Counted from the first letter of the stretch, positions 1-8,441 are shown. The stretch: DNA of 64,000 bases from Ruficoccus sp. ZRK36 (GCF_019603315.1 NZ_CP080649.1:248001-312000), one strand, 5' to 3'. The notes: generated from the letters alone by a model not told the origin. Numbers and translations are program-made.

Positions 1-126
1 CTCGCGCAGAAGCTTGGCCGTCCCCCCGGTGGAGAGGATGCCGTAGCCCTGTTGCTCGACGAGGCCCTTCGCAAAATCGACGAGGCCGGTTTTATCGCTG
101 ACCGAAATTAGCGCCCATTTACTCAT
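1..126 (-). CDS. purH: PurH N-terminus (AICAR formyltransferase / IMP cyclohydrolase), partial
   Basis: The reverse strand from the ATG at 126 runs open to the window edge for 42 codons. It begins [20 protein letters not shown] and reaches STGGTAKLL. This is the start of the MGS-like IMP cyclohydrolase domain of bifunctional PurH, which catalyses the last two steps of IMP synthesis. Only the N-terminus is present, so the transformylase domain lies outside the window. A purine-rich AGGG sits about 9 nt before the ATG. A GC-rich inverted repeat (TGCCCCG/CGGGGCA, about 137-159) overlaps this leader and could mask the ribosome site, which is inference. The identification is strong despite the short length because the ISVSDKTG and STGGT motifs are characteristic. 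Confidence 0.93.
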   Translation of the reverse strand, partial: MSKWALISVSDKTGLVDFAKGLVEQQGYGILSTGGTAKLLRE

Positions 127-217
127 CCGAATTACCCTGCCCCGCCGCGCCGCCGGGGCAAGTCAAAACCGGATACTCTGACCACGCACCTCGATTTCGG
201 CGCGCCTCTTATTTATT

Positions 218-231
218 GGCATAAATATGCC
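218..231. promoter_or_regulatory. Short palindrome upstream of purH (possible operator)
   Basis: GGCATA-AA-TATGCC is a perfect 6-bp inverted repeat with a 2-nt centre in an AT-rich patch about 90 nt upstream of the purH start. It has the size of a dimeric repressor site but does not match the PurR box I know. Function is inference. Confidence 0.25.
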
Positions 232-348
232 ATTTAAAACTCGACACCGAGATTTGTATGTCTAGAGTATGAAGCGGCAAAGCTCGGAAGCGGTGGTACT
301 GCCCGTTTCCGCGCCTCCCGCCAAAACTGTAATAGCGATAGCCAATCT

Positions 349-394
349 CCCGGGCCCGTCTTCTAGCCTGATCGACGGGTCCGGGCTTTTTTTT
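349..394 (+). terminator. Rho-independent terminator, plus strand, no obvious gene
   Basis: A 12-bp GC-rich stem (349-360 with 374-385, one G-T wobble) is followed by a C and eight T residues at 387-394. The T-tract exists only in the plus-strand direction, so it does not terminate the minus-strand ABC gene ending at 427. Confidence 0.8.
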
Positions 395-426
395 GGAGAA
401 TTACGCCCCAGCTCGCGTGAGAACGC

Positions 427-2181
427 CTAGGCCTTGTTCCCGCTCTGCCCGGCCAGCAGATGAGCAAAGATACCGTCCTGATCCGCCAGTTCGTCGAAGG
501 ACCCGCTCTCCTGCACACGCCCCTTTTGCAGGACGACGATACGGTCTGCGGTACGAACCGTGCTCAGGCGGTGCGCGATGGTGATCACCGTACGTCCCTT
601 GGAGAGGTTTTCCAGTGCCGCCTGGACCTGGCGTTCGCTCTCGTAGTCCAGCGCCGAGGTCGCCTCGTCGAGGATGAGGATGCTGGGGTTGCGCAGCAGA
701 GCACGGGCAATGGCGATACGCTGCCGCTGCCCACCGGAGAGGCTGACGCCCCGCTCGCCGACCTTAGTCTCGTAGCCCTGATCAAGCTGGCGGATAAACT
801 CATCCGCGTAGGCCAGGCGGGCTGCCTCGTAGACCTCGTCCATGCTGGCAGTCGGACGACCGAAGCGGATGTTGTCCGTGATCGAGCCGGACAGCAGCAG
901 ACTGTCCTGCATGACGATGGCACAGCTCCGGCGGAACTTGCGCATGGCGATGCGCTGCTGCGGCATACCGTCGATCAGGATGCGCCCTTCGCGCGGGGCA
1001 TACACCCCGAGGATGAGGCTGACGATCGTGCTCTTACCCGAGCCCGAGGGACCGACAAAGGCCACGTGCTCGCCGGGCTTGATAGTGAGCGAGAAGTGCG
1101 TGAGCACATCCGGCTTGTCCTTCTCGTAGGTGAAGCACACATCGTCGAAGGTGATCTCCCCGCGCATGTGCTTGAACTCATACCCGCCGTTCCACTTCTC
1201 CACGTAGCCGCTGTCGAGTAGCTCGCGGATGCTGCGGTAGCTTTCCTCTGCGAGGAAAAACTGCTGGCTGAACGCCGTTAGCTGGTTGATCGGGCGCAGG
1301 ATGATCGGCAGGGAGGCCTGGAAGGCGACCAGCGTACCGATGCTCGCATGACCGGAAATCGTGAGGATCGCGCTCATGGCGATAACGGCCACGGAAAGTG
1401 CCTCGGTCAAAAAGTAGCTGTATGTGCCCAGGTTCTGGTTGAGCCGAATCTGCCGCTCGCGCCCCTCACGGAAGCCCTCACTGTGGCCGCTCATCTGGGT
1501 GTCCACGGCATGCTCCTCGCCCAGGCTGCGCACCAGCCGCAAGGCGGAAATATACTCGCTGGCCGCCCCCGTGAGGCGCTCGCGGGCCACACGTACGCTG
1601 TGGTTGGTTTGCAGGATGCGCTTCATGAAAATCCAGCGCATGGCGAAGATGATCGGCACCACGCAGACGATGACCGCCGATAGCAAGGGGTTAAGAAAAA
1701 CCAGAATAATGGTCAGGCAGCCGGCGTAGGCCAGGTCGGGCATGATCGTATAAATGATCGGCACCAGCGCGCCCTCGACCTGCTGCGTATCAAAGGCGTA
1801 CTTCGAGAGCAGCCGTCCCGTCTTGGTCCGGTCCAGAAACCCGAAGTGCATGAACTGCAGCTTGTGGAATATACGCGCCCGCAGATCCAGCACCATACGC
1901 GGGATGCGGCGAGCGACGAGTGAGCTGCCACTGACCGCAATCACGGTATGCAGCGCCAGCAGGCAGACAATGACCCCCGCCAACTGGAGCACGACGGTGA
2001 TCTCCTTGGCGGCGAGTGCGTAGTCGATGATCGCCTTGGCGATGATCGGGATCGGCGCGATGGCCAATGTGCGCAACATCGTAAGGGCAACTACTCCTAC
2101 GAGGCGCTGGCGTTCACTCCAGATAAATTCAATCAGGCCGCCCTTATTGCGACCCTGCGGGGCATTGGCTTTTGCTTTCAT
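427..2181 (-). CDS. MsbA-like ABC exporter (fused transmembrane and ATPase domains)
   Basis: The 584-residue protein has the half-transporter layout of the MsbA/lipid and multidrug exporter family. A transmembrane domain covers about residues 25-310, then a nucleotide-binding domain carries Walker A GPSGSGKST near residue 375, the signature LSGGQRQR near 480 and Walker B ILILDEATSALD directly after it. The protein would work as a homodimer in the inner membrane, exporting a lipid or other hydrophobic substrate driven by ATP. The substrate cannot be read from sequence. The N-terminal tail before the first helix is short and basic. The gene stands alone, 300 nt upstream of purH and divergent from the gamma-carbonic-anhydrase-like gene. 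Confidence 0.9.
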   Translation of the reverse strand: MKAKANAPQGRNKGGLIEFIWSERQRLVGVVALTMLRTLAIAPIPIIAKAIIDYALAAKEITVVLQLAGVIVCLLALHTVIAVSGSSLVARRIPRMVLDLRARIFHKLQFMHFGFLDRTKTGRLLSKYAFDTQQVEGALVPIIYTIMPDLAYAGCLTIILVFLNPLLSAVIVCVVPIIFAMRWIFMKRILQTNHSVRVARERLTGAASEYISALRLVRSLGEEHAVDTQMSGHSEGFREGRERQIRLNQNLGTYSYFLTEALSVAVIAMSAILTISGHASIGTLVAFQASLPIILRPINQLTAFSQQFFLAEESYRSIRELLDSGYVEKWNGGYEFKHMRGEITFDDVCFTYEKDKPDVLTHFSLTIKPGEHVAFVGPSGSGKSTIVSLILGVYAPREGRILIDGMPQQRIAMRKFRRSCAIVMQDSLLLSGSITDNIRFGRPTASMDEVYEAARLAYADEFIRQLDQGYETKVGERGVSLSGGQRQRIAIARALLRNPSILILDEATSALDYESERQVQAALENLSKGRTVITIAHRLSTVRTADRIVVLQKGRVQESGSFDELADQDGIFAHLLAGQSGNKA

Positions 2182-2507
2182 CGTCGGCAGCTCTTAGGCT
2201 GCCCGTCGAGGCCATTACGAGGGCGCTTAGACACAGGTTAAAGGATTTACTATCTAGCGCCGGGGAACGGTTTCGACCCTCCTTTACGGTCTTAAAATGC
2301 CTCTGCCTGCCTGTCAAAGGCAAGCCCTTTCTCCCACGAAATGCCCCTCGAACGCGTTTTATGGGCTACCGGTGCCGGACACTCAGTGGGCAGTCCACTG
2401 CCGGCAGCGCTGATTGTGAACATTCGCAAATGTAAAATCAGCGGCAACCGTTTCCGCATCTGCAAAAACGCGTTGCCGGGCGGCAGGCGGTTCTCCACAC
2501 TTGCCCC
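2182..2507. other. Divergent intergenic region with two stable hairpins
   Basis: This 326-base gap lies between divergent genes and must hold both promoters, but no clear -35/-10 pair stands out. Its main visible structure is the pair of inverted repeats at 2374-2442, listed separately. No supported ORF. Confidence 0.5.
2374..2442. repeat. Two consecutive inverted repeats
   Basis: The first hairpin pairs GCCGG and CAGTGG (2374-2378, 2384-2389) with CCACTG and CCGGC (2395-2405). The second pairs GCTGATT (2409-2415) with AATCAGC (2436-2442) and has an inner ACATT/AATGT stem. There is no T-tract, so they are not ordinary terminators. They could be a structured leader of the downstream gene or a degenerate repeat element. 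Confidence 0.45.
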
Positions 2508-3041
2508 ATGACCCATCTGGAACGCCTGGAACACTACCTTAATCAGGAACCGTCCATCGACGATAGCGCCTTCGTACACCCGAGCGCAGTCGTCATGGGC
2601 GCGGTCACCCTCGCCCCCAAGAGCAGCATCTGGCCCTGCGTGGTCCTGCGCGGCGATATTAACACGATCGAAATCGGCGAGGGCAGCAACGTGCAGGACG
2701 GCTCCGTCGTGCACCTGGCGGATGACTTTGGGGTCAAGGTCGGCAAGTACGTCACCATCGGCCACATGGCGATGATCCACGCCTGCACGATCGAGGACGA
2801 GTGCCTGATCGGCATGCATGCCACCATCCTTGACGGGGCCGTCATCGGCGCCCGCTCCATCATCGGCGCGGGTGCGCTGGTGACCAAGAACACCCACGTA
2901 CCGCCCGGCTCGCTCGTGCTCGGCTCCCCCGCCAAGGTCGTCAAGACCCTCTCCGAGGAGCAGCAGGCAGGCATCCGCCACTGGGCCGAAAAATACGTCG
3001 AGGTCGGCGCCTTCCATAAGGCGAAGCTCAAACAGCAGTAG
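2508..3041 (+). CDS. Gamma-carbonic-anhydrase-like left-handed beta-helix protein
   Basis: The 177 residues are built of hexapeptide repeats typical of the left-handed beta-helix fold (for example VVMGAVTLAPKSSIW and TILDGAVIGARSIIGAG), followed by a C-terminal helix. The NVQDGSVVH and TIGHMAMIH stretches and the later IGMHATILDGA match the gamma-carbonic-anhydrase/YrdA/PaaY group, whose trimers bind zinc through histidines at subunit interfaces. The full length is normal for the family. Many members have no proven carbonic anhydrase activity, so the reaction is uncertain and the fold is not. The gene is followed by a dispersed repeat element and faces the convergent M14 peptidase gene. Confidence 0.88.
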   Translation: MTHLERLEHYLNQEPSIDDSAFVHPSAVVMGAVTLAPKSSIWPCVVLRGDINTIEIGEGSNVQDGSVVHLADDFGVKVGKYVTIGHMAMIHACTIEDECLIGMHATILDGAVIGARSIIGAGALVTKNTHVPPGSLVLGSPAKVVKTLSEEQQAGIRHWAEKYVEVGAFHKAKLKQQ

Positions 3042-3084
3042 CTTTTCCTGGGCTTACGCAGCCCAGACCTGCGGCAGGCAGAGC

Positions 3085-3262
3085 CTGCACTTTCGATGCT
3101 ACGCATCGTGTCAGCGAATAGTGAAACCAGCTTAGCTGGTTTCACTATTCGCTGAGCAAAGCATCAAAATTGGGTACCCGTTTTTAGAGAAACTGTTGCT
3201 GAGGCAGGCACGCAGGGCCGTAGGGGAAGGGTCCTTTATCGTCCCGCGCGGTCACGCACTGG
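3085..3262 (+). repeat. Dispersed intergenic repeat, copy 1 (longest)
   Basis: This copy shares CTGCACTTTC, GATGCTA-like, GCTGAGCAAAGCATC, GTTGCTGAGG and GGCACGCAGGGCCGTAGGGG segments, in the same order, with the copies at 8295-8410 (plus) and 19918-20036 (minus). The block starting at 3148 matches copy 2 at 20 of 25 positions with only transitions, and matches copy 3 at 21 of 24 over its overlapping part. Compared with copy 3 it carries an extra roughly 40-nt hairpin (3112-3154). The CCGTAGGGG end points at the 3' end of the M14 gene. Boundaries are approximate. Confidence 0.75.
3112..3154. repeat. Perfect 20-bp hairpin with 3-nt loop inside repeat copy 1
   Basis: CAGCGAATAGTGAAACCAGC (3112-3131) is followed by TTA and then its exact reverse complement (3135-3154). 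Smaller hairpins precede it at about 3048-3066, 3075-3089 and 3094-3108, making a cluster of four. There is no T-tract. Confidence 0.9.
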
Positions 3263-3298
3263 GACAGCGACGGAAAGGAGCGATGAGGCCAAGCCTCA

Positions 3299-4072
3299 TC
3301 AGTGCCCGCGGAGACACTCCGCCGCCGCTGCGACTTTGAGGGCGGCTAGGTGAGCGCGCACGCGCACGTCGAGGTCTTGGTCGCTGGGAGCTTCCAGCGT
3401 GTAGACCTCCGGGCAAAGTCCTTCACCCAGATAAAGGGCCTCGGCCCAGCCGCCGTCCAGGTCCTCGGGAGTGACCGTGCCCGGCGCGCTCGTGATCAAA
3501 CCATCATCAGCGCGGCGGTCCTCAATGACCGGGGCACGGTCGATGCCACAAATCGGCTCAACGGCATCCAACATCTTACGACCCAGGCCGGGACGGTTAC
3601 CCTCAACATGTTCATAAATATAGTACCCGGCGCTTTCCCAATCCTCATGCAGACAGACCGCGAGCGCGTAGGTATGGCCCAGCGCCTGGAGGCAGTCTCG
3701 ATGCGCACGCATGTGCGGCGAGTTAAATGCCCGGTAGTCGCGGTTGAGGTCGCCGTACTGCGGGTGCTCACGGGTATTGGCACGCAGGCCTTCAGGATTT
3801 AGCAGCGGAAAGGCCACCACCCCAACACGGGCGGGCAGGAGCCCTTCTTGAAGGAATGCCAGCAGCGCAAGCGCCCCCGCCGGCTCATCTCCGTGAATCC
3901 CCGCCGAAAGATACAGCCATGGTGCGCCGGGGGCCGGTTCACGCCAGGCATACGGCAGGCTTAGCCCCTCGGACTGGCCGAACGTACCCGTCCGCAAACC
4001 CGCCTTCTGGGCGGCAGGTTCCCAGTCGCGTTCAAATTCGATGAGATTAAGGGCGGGTCCGGTATAGGCCAT
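3299..4072 (-). CDS. M14-family zinc carboxypeptidase / succinylglutamate desuccinylase-like protein
   Basis: The 257-residue protein carries the M14 zinc-site pattern. SAGIHGDEP supplies His60 and Glu63, DLNRDYR supplies the substrate-binding Asn/Arg, and the third zinc ligand is His143 in AVCLHEDWES. A late TLEAPS supplies the likely catalytic Glu. This layout resembles MpaA-like murein peptide amidases and the AstE/AspA branch more than pancreatic-type carboxypeptidases. There is no signal peptide, so a cytoplasmic role such as trimming recycled murein peptides or acyl-amino acids is plausible, though the substrate is inference. The gene converges with the gamma-carbonic-anhydrase-like gene across repeat copy 1 and is divergent from the exported protein at 4162. 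Confidence 0.8.
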   Translation of the reverse strand: MAYTGPALNLIEFERDWEPAAQKAGLRTGTFGQSEGLSLPYAWREPAPGAPWLYLSAGIHGDEPAGALALLAFLQEGLLPARVGVVAFPLLNPEGLRANTREHPQYGDLNRDYRAFNSPHMRAHRDCLQALGHTYALAVCLHEDWESAGYYIYEHVEGNRPGLGRKMLDAVEPICGIDRAPVIEDRRADDGLITSAPGTVTPEDLDGGWAEALYLGEGLCPEVYTLEAPSDQDLDVRVRAHLAALKVAAAAECLRGH

Positions 4073-4161
4073 GCTGTGTAATTTCGCGTTTGTATCTTCA
4101 GAGAAATCCTGTCCTTGTCAGTTTCAAGTCGAAGCCAACAATCCTCACCTAAGGCTCCCCT

Positions 4162-5538
4162 ATGAGCAAACCTCTGTTTCGCTGTCCGATCCTGCTGGGG
4201 TTTACCCTGCTCGTGACCTGCGCCCTGCCCCTGCACGCACGTGAGCTGCTTGCCCAGGAAAAGCTCCAGCAAAAAGAAGGTGCCAGTACGGCTGGTTCTG
4301 TGTCCCGTACGGATGCCGATGGCACACGTATGGGCACCAAAAACCCGATGCTCACCCCCGAGCAAAAGCAGGACCTGGTCAAGGTGGCCAAAGATAACAA
4401 AACCTCGGCAAACGAAGAGCGGCTGCGCGAAATGCTCCGGGAGTACGCGGAGCGCTTTCCGGGCCTGATCGGAGCGGTCGGCGTCACTCTGCGCAACGAA
4501 CCGGGCGATTTTAAAGAAAAACGCAACGCCGCCATCTGGCAGTATGCCAGCGTCTCCAACATCAGCAGCATCACCGCCCAGCCCAACCCACGCGTCGCTC
4601 TCATCGATCTGGTCACCTACACGACCCGGGCCAAGAACTACATCAGCGGGCCCGCTGGAAAAGAATTTCTCGGCACGTACCAGTCACTCTACGCCGAGGT
4701 GATGGATACCGCTGACAAGTGGGCGTGGTGGCTGGCCGACAATGCTCTGGACGACAAGAACTATGATATGTTGCACCAGGAGATCGTCCAGTGGTGCGAC
4801 GAAAACCCCATGACCTACTTCATGGGACGGGAAAATATCGGCGTGCTCGCCGGGGACCGCTTTGTGACACCCCCCTCCGAAAAGCTCAGCAGCAGCATCT
4901 TTTTCAGCGGCATCGAGGACGGCCTCGACAATACCCTGAGCGAGCTTCAGCAGGCCAACCGCACCCTGCAGAACTTTTACTCTCTCATGGAGTGGATGCC
5001 TGTCTACGTCTACTGGACCGGCGAAATCGCCCTCTACAACATGCTCGAATCCGAGGGTGGCCAGTCTTTCCTCTCGGTGCTCAATGGCATGGATGAGACC
5101 CAGCTGCGCCTCAACCAGACCGCCGAGTACTTCTCCACGCTCAACGACTTCTTCCAGCCCTTCTCCGAAGAGATCAAAAAGCCCGAGTACCAGGATGCCC
5201 CTGCCAAGCTGTTCGCGTTGATCGAGGAGGCCAGTGATATGAGCGAGCGGCTGGACAGACTAGAGCAAAACCTCAACACCCTGCTCACGGACTCTGGCGG
5301 GGAGCCCCTGAGCGAGCGGCTGGCATCGATCGACGAGAGCATCGAGAACCTGTCGAGTGCCGCTGAGATGCTCCAGAAGCTGGAGCCTGTGATCGACGAC
5401 ATCGAGCAGCCAGAGGCAGTTGTCTCCAATATAGAGGGCATGATCCTCCGCCTCATCATCGTCTTTTTCGTCTGCCTCTTTCTCTCCCAAATCGCAGCCG
5501 CCTGGCTGGTCGAAAAAATCCGTAAAAAAACCAAATAA
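4162..5538 (+). CDS. Exported protein with C-terminal coiled coil and membrane anchor, unknown function
   Basis: I do not recognise this 458-residue protein. It begins with a clear signal peptide (MSKPLFRC..., hydrophobic core about residues 9-22, ending near LHA-RE). A mostly helical acidic region follows. Residues about 360-425 look like a coiled coil with leucine-spaced heptads (SERLDRLEQNLNTLL, SIENLSSAAEMLQKLE). One transmembrane helix sits near the end (about 430-450, LRLIIVFFVCLFLSQIAAAW), followed by a basic tail KIRKKTK. The topology suggests a periplasmic protein anchored at its C-terminus. The next gene is an exported SYLF protein 75 nt downstream, so the two may be expressed together. 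Confidence 0.75.
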   Translation: MSKPLFRCPILLGFTLLVTCALPLHARELLAQEKLQQKEGASTAGSVSRTDADGTRMGTKNPMLTPEQKQDLVKVAKDNKTSANEERLREMLREYAERFPGLIGAVGVTLRNEPGDFKEKRNAAIWQYASVSNISSITAQPNPRVALIDLVTYTTRAKNYISGPAGKEFLGTYQSLYAEVMDTADKWAWWLADNALDDKNYDMLHQEIVQWCDENPMTYFMGRENIGVLAGDRFVTPPSEKLSSSIFFSGIEDGLDNTLSELQQANRTLQNFYSLMEWMPVYVYWTGEIALYNMLESEGGQSFLSVLNGMDETQLRLNQTAEYFSTLNDFFQPFSEEIKKPEYQDAPAKLFALIEEASDMSERLDRLEQNLNTLLTDSGGEPLSERLASIDESIENLSSAAEMLQKLEPVIDDIEQPEAVVSNIEGMILRLIIVFFVCLFLSQIAAAWLVEKIRKKTK

Positions 5539-5613
5539 AACCTCGTTTGGTCATTTTTATGATACACCCTTTTCAATTGACCCAATCACAGTATAACTAA
5601 AGAATCACAGCCT

Positions 5614-6309
5614 ATGAAACTCACACCACTGGTTATTCTCTCTCTCGCTCCGTTCCTGCTGCAGGCAGAAACGCAACTCGATAAGGAACTCGCTCAGGCC
5701 AAGGAGATCATCTCCAACTCCGACGACGTTCTGGCAACTCTGCAGTCTGATGAAAAGACCGCCATCCCCGGTGAAGTGCTCGCCGAGGCCGAGGCCGTCC
5801 TCATCGTAAAGCTGGACTCGGCTATGGTCGGGATCGGTGGCTACGGTGGTGCCGGTATCGCGATGGTCAACAACATCGACAACTGGAGCCCCCCGGCCAT
5901 TTTCACCGTTGGCGGTGGTAGCCTAGGGATCGAGATTGGCGCGACCGAAACTCACATGGTCGCCGTGTGCATGACCAAGAAGGCCCTGCGCGAACTCGGC
6001 AAGGACAGCATCCGCTGGGGTGTAGGCCTCTCCGTCAAGGCTGGCCCGGTGGGCGGCACTCTCGGTGCTACCGGCTGGAAGGATGCCGACATCCTCGTCT
6101 ACCGCGTGAAGAAGGGCTTCGCCCTAGGCGTCTCCTTCAACGGCGGCACGCTGGACTACAGCAAGAAGCTCAACGCTGCTCTCTACAAGGAGCCGAACAT
6201 CACCGCACAGGACATCTTCGGGATGAGCGTGCCGATGCCTGCTGAGGCTGTGGACGTCACCGAGGAACTGCGTAAGCTCTCCTTCGAAGGCACCAGCCTG
6301 TCCAAGTAA
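5614..6309 (+). CDS. SYLF (Ysc84/DUF500) domain protein, exported
   Basis: The 231-residue protein has a signal peptide (MKLTPLVILSLAPFLLQA) and then the SYLF domain. Signs of it are the glycine-rich VGIGGYGGAGIAMV, the IFTVGGGSLGIEIGA strand pair and the later VKAGPVGGTLGATG, all typical of the Ysc84/SYLF lipid-binding fold. Family members bind phosphoinositides or other lipids in eukaryotes. Bacterial exported versions are of unknown function. A second, more divergent SYLF gene lies at 20952-21668. An AAAGAA purine run precedes the ATG and a strong terminator follows, so transcription ends here before gltX. Confidence 0.85.
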   Translation: MKLTPLVILSLAPFLLQAETQLDKELAQAKEIISNSDDVLATLQSDEKTAIPGEVLAEAEAVLIVKLDSAMVGIGGYGGAGIAMVNNIDNWSPPAIFTVGGGSLGIEIGATETHMVAVCMTKKALRELGKDSIRWGVGLSVKAGPVGGTLGATGWKDADILVYRVKKGFALGVSFNGGTLDYSKKLNAALYKEPNITAQDIFGMSVPMPAEAVDVTEELRKLSFEGTSLSK

Positions 6310-6332
6310 GCGACCATCGCTTTGATCTTTCG

Positions 6333-6367
6333 ACCCGCCGGATAAACTCCGGCGGGTTTTGTTTTTT
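6333..6367 (+). terminator. Rho-independent terminator after SYLF gene
   Basis: CCCGCCGG (6334-6341) pairs with CCGGCGGG (6349-6356) around a 7-nt loop, followed by TTTTGTTTTTT. It lies 24 nt after the SYLF stop codon, which argues against the upstream in-frame ATG at 6359 as a gltX start. Confidence 0.9.
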
Positions 6368-6427
6368 ACAGACCGCCATTTTTTCTCCAGCATGAGCGGT
6401 TTTCACACCACCTCAGAGATACGACCC

Positions 6428-7789
6428 ATGTCCGACGTCCGCGTACGATTCGCCCCCAGCCCGACCGGCTTCTTCCACATCGGCAGTGCCCGCACCGCAC
6501 TGTTCAACTGGCTGTATGCCCGCCACACCGGCGGCACCTTTGTCCTGCGCATCGAGGACACCGACTCGGTCCGCAACACACCCGAGGCCCTGCAGGCCCT
6601 GCTCGATGGCATGCGCTGGCTCGGACTGGACTGGGACGAAGGCCCCGAAAAGGGCGGCAACTTCGGCCCCTACTTCCAGAGCGAGCGCACTGGCATCTAC
6701 GAGGAGTACCTCGCCAAGCTGACCGCCGCAGGCCGCACCTATGAGCAGGACGGCGCGGTGTATTTCAAGCTCCTGGGCGAGCGCTACACCGAGTTTGACA
6801 AGTACAAGAACGCCGAGCTGGAAAAAGTCCGCAGCGAGCCGGTCGTGGTCGAGGACGCCGTACGCGGCCGCGTCGAGCGCACGGTCGAGCAGGACTTTGT
6901 CATCCGCCGCAGCAACGGCGACTTCGGGTTCCACTTCGTCAATGTGGTGGACGACCTGGCGATGAACATCACCCATGTCATCCGCGGCGAGGACCATCTG
7001 TCCAACACCGCTCGCCACATCGAGATTTACAAGGCCTTCGGAGCGACACCGCCCGTCTTCGCCCACATCCCGCTCATCCTCAAGAGCGATGGGCGCGGCA
7101 AGATGAGCAAGCGCGAGTCCGGCGCCCTGATCGAGGAGTACGTCTCCCGGCACTTCCTGCCGCAGGCCGTGCGCAACTACCTGTGCCTGCTCGGCTGGAA
7201 CCCCAAGGACGACAGCGAGGTCATGCCGATCGATGAAATCATCGAGCGTTTCGACTTCGCCGGGATCAACAAGGACGGTGCGCGTTTCGACGAGCAAAAG
7301 CTCGCCCACATCAACACCGAGTACCTGCGCGCCCTCCCGCTGGAAACTTTTGTCTGGATGGCCGCCCCCGTGCTCGAAGCCGCCAGCCTGATCTCCGAAA
7401 CCACCGACGAGGACTACCTGCAAAAGGTGCTCGGCCTCTGCCAGCCCAAGGCTCGCTCCCTCGAAACCATGCCCGAGCTGGTCGTCCCCTTCTTCAAGGA
7501 TGAAGTCGAGTTCGACGAAAAGGCCCGTGAAAAGATTTTCAAGAAGGGCGACCCCGCCGCCCGCCTGGCCGAGCTGCTGCCAGCGCTGGAAGCCATCGAC
7601 AAGTGGGATGAGCCGAGCCTCGAAGCCGCCTACGGCGCTGTCGCCGAAGCTAACGAACAAAAGCCGACCGCGTACTTCCCGATTTCACGGCTGGCCGTCA
7701 GCGGCCAGGGTGGCGGCGTCCCGCTCTTCGGGCTGCTCGAAGTCCTCGGCCAGGAACGCGTCCTCAGCCGCATTAAAGCGTTTGTCTGA
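6428..7789 (+). CDS. gltX: Glutamate--tRNA ligase
   Basis: This class I aminoacyl-tRNA synthetase charges tRNA-Glu with glutamate. From the ATG at 6428 the protein is 453 residues and starts [20 protein letters not shown], containing the HIGH-type signature right at the N-terminus. The KMSKS-type motif appears as GKMSKRESG near residue 225, and a helical anticodon-binding domain follows. In-frame ATGs at 6359 and 6392 would add residues absent from the family and begin inside or next to the preceding terminator, so I chose 6428. The protein is slightly short for the family. No cysteine zinc cluster is visible. It appears monocistronic. Confidence 0.95.
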   Translation: MSDVRVRFAPSPTGFFHIGSARTALFNWLYARHTGGTFVLRIEDTDSVRNTPEALQALLDGMRWLGLDWDEGPEKGGNFGPYFQSERTGIYEEYLAKLTAAGRTYEQDGAVYFKLLGERYTEFDKYKNAELEKVRSEPVVVEDAVRGRVERTVEQDFVIRRSNGDFGFHFVNVVDDLAMNITHVIRGEDHLSNTARHIEIYKAFGATPPVFAHIPLILKSDGRGKMSKRESGALIEEYVSRHFLPQAVRNYLCLLGWNPKDDSEVMPIDEIIERFDFAGINKDGARFDEQKLAHINTEYLRALPLETFVWMAAPVLEAASLISETTDEDYLQKVLGLCQPKARSLETMPELVVPFFKDEVEFDEKAREKIFKKGDPAARLAELLPALEAIDKWDEPSLEAAYGAVAEANEQKPTAYFPISRLAVSGQGGGVPLFGLLEVLGQERVLSRIKAFV

Positions 7790-7923
7790 CCGGCAGGACA
7801 GAGTATGCCTTATGGCCACACCGCCCCCACTGAATGGACTGGCCTCGATAATCACCGCCCCATTGGGTGAGAGTAATGACATACAACAAATTGAACTTTT
7901 GAGGGCGTCGTAGGAGTATGCTC

Positions 7924-8280
7924 ATGAACAAGCCTGAGCTCGAGTGCTACATGACCGACCGCACATTGCAGGACGGCCTAGAAAAACGAGCCCGCGGGAA
8001 GCAAAAGCTTATCCTAATTTCACTTCTTTTGGCCATTCCGCTGGCATTTGTTTCCAAAACAATGCCCAGTAAGTTCAGTGAATGCTACACATATGGACTG
8101 ATCATCTCCTATCTGGCATTTTATCTGTACCTGATATTAAGACGCAGGCCGAAGTGTAGCCAATGTAGAGAAAAGATGAGCTCTGTCAAAGTGCCTGTCC
8201 CAGGTGGAGTTGATAAGATATACTATGTTTGTGAAACCTGTAAGTCGAAGGCGGATTCCTTCATTTCAGTGGGAGACTAA
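7924..8280 (+). CDS. Small two-helix membrane protein with C-terminal zinc ribbon
   Basis: I do not recognise this protein of about 118 residues. Two hydrophobic helices (LILISLLLAIPLAFV and YGLIISYLAFYLYLIL) are followed by a cytoplasmic or periplasmic domain with CSQC and, 27 residues later, CETC, the four-cysteine pattern of a zinc ribbon. GGAG lies 7 nt before the ATG at 7924 and only 1 nt before the alternative ATG at 7918, so 7924 is favoured. Base composition is visibly more AT-rich than the flanking gltX and aldo/keto reductase genes, which may mean transfer or weak expression. Repeat copy 2 follows within 15 nt of the stop codon. Confidence 0.65.
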   Translation: MNKPELECYMTDRTLQDGLEKRARGKQKLILISLLLAIPLAFVSKTMPSKFSECYTYGLIISYLAFYLYLILRRRPKCSQCREKMSSVKVPVPGGVDKIYYVCETCKSKADSFISVGD

Positions 8281-8294
8281 TCACCCATTTACGA

Positions 8295-8410
8295 TTCACT
8301 GGGCAGAGCACCAAAACTGTGTCGTCCCAGTTTTGGGATAATCGTGTAACAGGAGTTGGCACGTAGTGCCGTAGGGCAAGGCTCCTAATTGTCCTGTGCA
8401 GTCACGCACC
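8295..8410 (+). repeat. Dispersed intergenic repeat, copy 2
   Basis: It starts TTCACTGGGCAGAGCACC and ends with GGCACGTAGTGCCGTAGGG and a GTCACGCACC segment, collinear with copy 1 at 3148-3260. GGCAC-GTA-GTGCC (8358-8370) is a perfect small hairpin. It fills the gap between two convergent genes, with its CCGTAGGG end toward the 3' end of the aldo/keto reductase gene. Confidence 0.72.
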
Positions 8411-8441
8411 GCAGGTCCGGGGCACTCCGCACCGGGAACGA

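Larger units (their letters stand above)
127..426. other. Intergenic region with orphan plus-strand terminator
   Basis: This 300-base gap separates purH from the ABC transporter, both on the minus strand. No convincing ORF lies in it. It holds the purH leader, a short palindrome at 218-231 and a strong plus-strand terminator at 349-394. The terminator has no plus-strand gene before it in the window, so a small plus-strand RNA somewhere in about 240-394 is possible. I could not assign it to a known RNA family. Confidence 0.5.

Noticed and set aside
6359-6427. Longer gltX start
   Set aside because: The ATG at 6359 lies in the preceding terminator T-tract and the extra 23 residues are not part of the GltX family.
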